Assembly: GCF_026151205.1 (NCBI RefSeq)
Contig: NC_087073.1
Coordinates: 9,750,411 to 9,810,410 of the forward strand
Source of the DNA: Bolinopsis microptera
Lineage: Eukaryota; Ctenophora; Tentaculata; Lobata; Bolinopsidae
Reading direction: 5' to 3'
Length of the DNA: 60,000 bases
Below are positions 56,385-60,000 of this stretch, in pieces. Position 1 is the stretch's first letter, and each line of letters opens with the position of its first letter. The notes under the pieces are model-generated. The model was not told the DNA's origin. It saw only the letters and a program-made list of their open reading frames with translations, and searched no databases. Both the position numbers and the translations under genes were made by a program.

Positions 56385-58700
56385 ATGGATGAAAATGTGG
56401 CAAAGAGTCAACAATTTGATAACTGTAAAGATGGGAGATTACAGGACTCAAACAATGATTCTTCGGCCGCTATAACTATTCAGAACTCCAACAGGCATTT
56501 CTGTAAAACCAATAGTTCTCAAGTTTTAACCGTGGGTTATGAATGCAAACATACCTCACTTGTTGCACCATCAGATGGTTTAATTCCAGAAATTGACAGT
56601 ATAGGCCTCGGAGATGATAACAGTCATGTTTCACGCCAAGATATTCAGTCTTTATTCTCTGACAACAGACTTACTGATGTTGAACGGTCTACAGAGTTCG
56701 GGATTACTTCAAGTAAACCTGAGGATGAACCTCTAATAGGACGTAACATTGCTAACGAAAACAAATCAAACTTTGTCCCTGTTAATCTTATAGCCTCCGT
56801 TGTTCCTGAATTGTTCAATGAGAGATTTCCAAAGTTGGATGAACGATATGACAAAAAGTTTAACTGCAAATGGTGTACTCAATCTGTGACAAGAAATCAA
56901 ATTAATAGGTTCACTTATTCTCACATTGAGCGCCTGCTATACCATTACATGGAAAAGCATAAAGAAATTCACATCAAGGATTATCAAATCCAGTGTCAGG
57001 ATTGCTCTGCTTACTTTTACCATGAAACGAAATTGGAAAAGCATTTGGTTGATGGATTATGTATGAAAAATTTTAAACTACCTGGGAACGTAATAAGGCT
57101 TCCTCAAAATATTACAATGAAGTCATGTGAATATTGTGAAATTGTATTTGTCTCCGAAAAAAGATTTAAGAAGCATATTCTTAAAAATATCGAGGGTTGT
57201 ATCTTTGAGGATATTGAGCACCCTATGGAATTAGGCAAATTCGATTACATGAAGTGCAAATACTGTGATGAAATTTTTTTGTTTGAAGAAGACTTTCTCA
57301 AACACACCCAACCCGGAAGAAGACTCACTAGTTCCCCTGTCAACTTCAAGTGCAAAGGAGTATCTCTACAAATATTTGATTGTTCAGTTTGTTCTCAAAG
57401 TTATTTGAAACGTCTCACTTTCTTGAAGCACATCTACTTAGATCACACAGTTGAGGAATTTAACTTGAAATGTGAAAGATGTGATAGATATTTCCGCCTT
57501 GAAGAACAGCTTGAGGAGCACAAAGTAAGCAACTCAGGATATCCATTTTGTGTCGATTTAAATTCTTGTCGCACTATTCCGAGAACACTACCTGATCTGC
57601 CCTTTTTAAATATAGAAGGAAAACGATGTCCTGTATGCAAACGCAACTTTACAGCAGGGCGAATTCAGCTCTTAAATCACCTGAAGAAATGCCATCCCAA
57701 CTACAATCTTTCTAATTTGACATGTCCAGAATGTCACGAATCTTGCATTACCCTTGATGAATTCGAAGATCACATGACTAAATGGAAATGTCCTTTTTGT
57801 GAAAACATATTTTCGATGAAACGTATGTTTATGGATCGCTGCAAGAAGAAGCATTGGATAAGGAATATTGATTGTGATATTTGCAATGCAGTTTTTGCAA
57901 GTAAATCTTCTTTAATGACCCACTGTAAGCAAGTTCACGAACGTTCACTGACGATCTGTCCGTTCTGTGATAAAACATTTGAAAGTGAAAGAAATGTTTA
58001 CGGCCATGTGAAAAAGATGCATGCATACCAGGATCTTGATCTTCTGAAAGAAATATATACATGTGACCTCTGTGCTGCAGAAGACGCATCGTCCTTTACA
58101 GATTCAGTCAAACTAAATAGACACATAGAAACTGTCCATAAAAAGGCACAAGAAACTGAGTGTGACATATGTCACAGAACATTTACCCAGAAAGCAACAA
58201 TGATGAGGCATCGCCGCATTCACCTTGACATAAAACCATTTAAGTGTGGAATATGTGAGTTGACTTTCACTCAAAAAACGGGAATGCGAGCCCATGAAGT
58301 CAGGCACTACAACAAAGATGGGACTTTGAAATCAGCTGAGGAGATAAAATCGCAGGTTGAGATTATCAAGCTCCAACGCGAAAAACAAAGTGATCCCAAG
58401 AATTGTGATAAAGAAATAAGTCATTCAAGTAAATGGAAGTCTAAAACTTTGAAAAAACATACCAAGACAGAAAATATAGTCTGTGATCTATGCTTTTGTA
58501 AATTTATGTCCAGGGATAAGTATGATTGTCATTCGTGTAAGGGCCCTTTTAACAAGGCTGATAAATCTCAAGGACATTCTGATGTTGATAAACAGGACGA
58601 AGTGGCTAACTACAACTACAATTGTGCTGTTTGTAACAAAGTATTTGTGTCTTCGTCTCGATTACAGACACATAGGTGTCGAAGAAATGTTAAATCTTAG
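56385..58700 (+). CDS. C2H2 zinc-finger protein, tandem copy 2
   Basis: This intronless gene encodes 771 residues and is a close paralogue of 50727-53033, starting MDENVAKSQQFDNCKDG. It has the same finger-free N-terminus and about sixteen fingers, ending in CAVCNKVFVSSSRLQTHRC plus a basic tail. Small in-frame indels separate the copies (CTQSVTR for CTQSKSVTR; PGNVIRL for PQLTRL). Differences cluster in a few mid-array fingers, where this copy keeps better consensus (CDICNAVFASKSSLMTHCKQ; CPFCDKTFESERNVYGHVKK). Both copies look functional. The target is unknown. Confidence 0.9.
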   Translation: MDENVAKSQQFDNCKDGRLQDSNNDSSAAITIQNSNRHFCKTNSSQVLTVGYECKHTSLVAPSDGLIPEIDSIGLGDDNSHVSRQDIQSLFSDNRLTDVERSTEFGITSSKPEDEPLIGRNIANENKSNFVPVNLIASVVPELFNERFPKLDERYDKKFNCKWCTQSVTRNQINRFTYSHIERLLYHYMEKHKEIHIKDYQIQCQDCSAYFYHETKLEKHLVDGLCMKNFKLPGNVIRLPQNITMKSCEYCEIVFVSEKRFKKHILKNIEGCIFEDIEHPMELGKFDYMKCKYCDEIFLFEEDFLKHTQPGRRLTSSPVNFKCKGVSLQIFDCSVCSQSYLKRLTFLKHIYLDHTVEEFNLKCERCDRYFRLEEQLEEHKVSNSGYPFCVDLNSCRTIPRTLPDLPFLNIEGKRCPVCKRNFTAGRIQLLNHLKKCHPNYNLSNLTCPECHESCITLDEFEDHMTKWKCPFCENIFSMKRMFMDRCKKKHWIRNIDCDICNAVFASKSSLMTHCKQVHERSLTICPFCDKTFESERNVYGHVKKMHAYQDLDLLKEIYTCDLCAAEDASSFTDSVKLNRHIETVHKKAQETECDICHRTFTQKATMMRHRRIHLDIKPFKCGICELTFTQKTGMRAHEVRHYNKDGTLKSAEEIKSQVEIIKLQREKQSDPKNCDKEISHSSKWKSKTLKKHTKTENIVCDLCFCKFMSRDKYDCHSCKGPFNKADKSQGHSDVDKQDEVANYNYNCAVCNKVFVSSSRLQTHRCRRNVKS

Positions 58701-58933
58701 CAATTTCAAACATTTATATCCATCCATCCATCCAGTCCTGCAGACACTAAACCTGAAAAGTGATATTTATATTGTATTGTGTAGGCACCATGGCCATGTA
58801 ATTCTAATTTTTAAATTATTGTATTAACCAGTAATATTTTAGTATATTACTATTTGCAAGCTATGAATTGCTGTTTAAATATTAGTTTTTTACCTGATAT
58901 TGAATTTTTGTAACAGCATGATAAATAATTTTA

Positions 58934-58939
58934 AATAAA
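58934..58939 (+). promoter_or_regulatory. Likely poly(A) signal of zinc-finger copy 2
   Basis: AATAAA about 235 bp after the stop, conserved with 54145-54150 downstream of copy 1. Confidence 0.45.
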
Positions 58940-59335
58940 CCGTTTTCTATCATGTGGAGATATGATCTATGTTGCTGAACTTACATTAATTTCTTGAAAT
59001 CATATTAAGTCTCATACTTTTTTATTATGTCCAATTTTTAATTATTTTGCATGAAGAACAACATCACAGTTTGATCCAGAGCTATTTGTGATAACTATCA
59101 TAATTTAATAAATAAAGCAAATATAACGAGGTCCGATTTTGTGCATATTACAACATGAATTGATTTTGTATGCCATTTTGAACTACAATCAAATAATATT
59201 CTAGCAGTTGTTACTCATTTTTCGCTTGGTTTTAAGACTTTCAGGGTGGTTTCTTTACATAAAATTTAAAAATTCGATCTATGAATCGAGCAGTATTACA
59301 TAAAATAACTAGTCGTACTTGTTCATCTTCATATA
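58940..59335. other. Downstream flank of zinc-finger copy 2
   Basis: This matches the 54160-55160 flank of copy 1 once that copy's mariner-type insert is removed (for example AAATATAACGAGG...TTTTGTGCATA). It defines the right side of the duplicated unit. No gene is seen. Confidence 0.6.
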
Positions 59336-59336
59336 T

Positions 59337-59612
59337 AGGGGGGGTGTCACGTCCGTCTATGTCCGCTTGTCTCATAGAATCCAAAAAGGACAGGACATAG
59401 GCGGACATAGGCGGACATAGACGGACATAGGCGGACATAGGCGGACATAGGCGGACATTAATGGACACTTAAATTGCTAAATAAATTGTTCAATTTTTGC
59501 TTTTATAGGGGGGATCATGTTTTTTGTCCGTTCGGTACCCTATATTTTCAAAACGGACAAAAAATAGAGCGGACAAAAACGGACAGAAACGGACAAAAAT
59601 GGAAATAACATT
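59337..59612. repeat. GGACATAGGC tandem array and related GGACAAAAA block
   Basis: About seven units of GGACATAGGC (some GGACATAGAC) run at 59389-59460, facing a short inverted GTCCGTCTATGTCCGC at 59352-59370. A second block at 59500-59612 has the same plan with TTTTTTGTCCGTTCGG facing GGACAAAAA-type repeats. Both blocks start ATAGGGGGG. They look like two diverged copies of one small inverted-repeat element. Confidence 0.65.
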
Positions 59613-59616
59613 TAGA

Positions 59617-60000
59617 TGCTTCCTCCTCCTACTCTTCCTCCTCCTCTCCCTGGGTCTTCCTGATCTTCCTCAGTCCTCTTGCTCCTCCCCTCCTCAGTCC
59701 TCCTCCTACTCCTCCTCCTCGTCCTCAGTCCTCCTCATCAGTCCTCAACAGTCCTTCTCCTCCCCAGTCCTCCTCCTCCTCCTGAGTACTCCTCCAGGGT
59801 CCTCCTCTTCATCCTCCTCCTCTTCCTCCTCAGTCCTCCTCAGTCCTCCTCCTCATCCTTCTCCTCAGTCCTCCATCCTCCTCCTCAGTCCTCCCCCAGT
59901 CCCCCTCCTCCTCCTCCTATTCAGTCCTCCTCCTCCTCCTCCTCCTTCTCAGTCCTCCTCAGTCCTCCTCCTCCTCCTGAGTCCTCCTCCTCCTCCTCCT
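59617..60000. repeat. CTC/TCC-rich microsatellite, runs off window
   Basis: This strand is almost pure pyrimidine, built of CCTCCT units interspersed with CAGTCCTCC. It continues past the window end. Polypurine/polypyrimidine tracts of this type can form triplex DNA. No gene. Confidence 0.95.

Overview
The window is animal nuclear DNA: AT-rich, with GT-AG introns, motile-cilium, proteasome, Bre1, GRK and Integrator genes, and a dense load of small DNA transposons, LINE fragments and simple repeats. The genes are universal or pan-metazoan and the repeats resemble those of early-branching invertebrates such as cnidarians. I cannot fix the species or phylum from sequence alone.

Layout. 1-5.1 kb is repeat-rich: a mariner-type element with a LINE nested in it, plus a diverged tandem repeat. 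5.17-15.4 kb (+) holds a 24-exon CFAP65 gene whose reconstructed exons keep phase throughout. 16.7-17.9 kb (-) is a complete five-exon proteasome alpha-2 gene, convergent with CFAP65. 18.1-21.7 kb (-) has two tandem BTB-domain genes; each carries at least one reading-frame break, and they share a nearly identical 5' half. 22.5-31.9 kb (-) is a complete 15-exon Bre1 (RNF20/RNF40) gene whose introns carry three unusual mobile elements. 32-36 kb is intergenic and repeat-filled, including a tRNA-headed SINE. 36.3-40.8 kb (+) is a GRK2/3-type receptor kinase. 41.9-42.7 kb (+) is NDUFAF3. 43.2-50.1 kb (+) is Integrator subunit 8, with a palindromic satellite and a 2.7 kb foldback element in its introns. 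50.7-58.7 kb (+) holds two tandem intronless multi-C2H2 zinc-finger genes. 59.3-60 kb is simple sequence.

The genes do not form a pathway or operon; they are neighbours with separate housekeeping, signalling or ciliary roles. The most distinctive theme is inverted-repeat DNA. There are two copies of a roughly 727 bp almost fully palindromic element bounded by TTAA. There is a 2.7 kb foldback with about 1.07 kb arms, flanked by a direct duplication of about 165 bp that copied an INTS8 splice donor. There is a 2.76 kb element in a Bre1 intron packed with a degenerate motif, and a satellite that reverses orientation. Several lie in transcribed regions and would give long hairpin RNA. The tandem zinc-finger duplication supplies empty sites that date and define three of the insertions.

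Exon coordinates were read by eye from splice motifs, phase and family similarity; single-base errors are possible. Repeat-family names are assigned from termini and target-site duplications, not from library searches.
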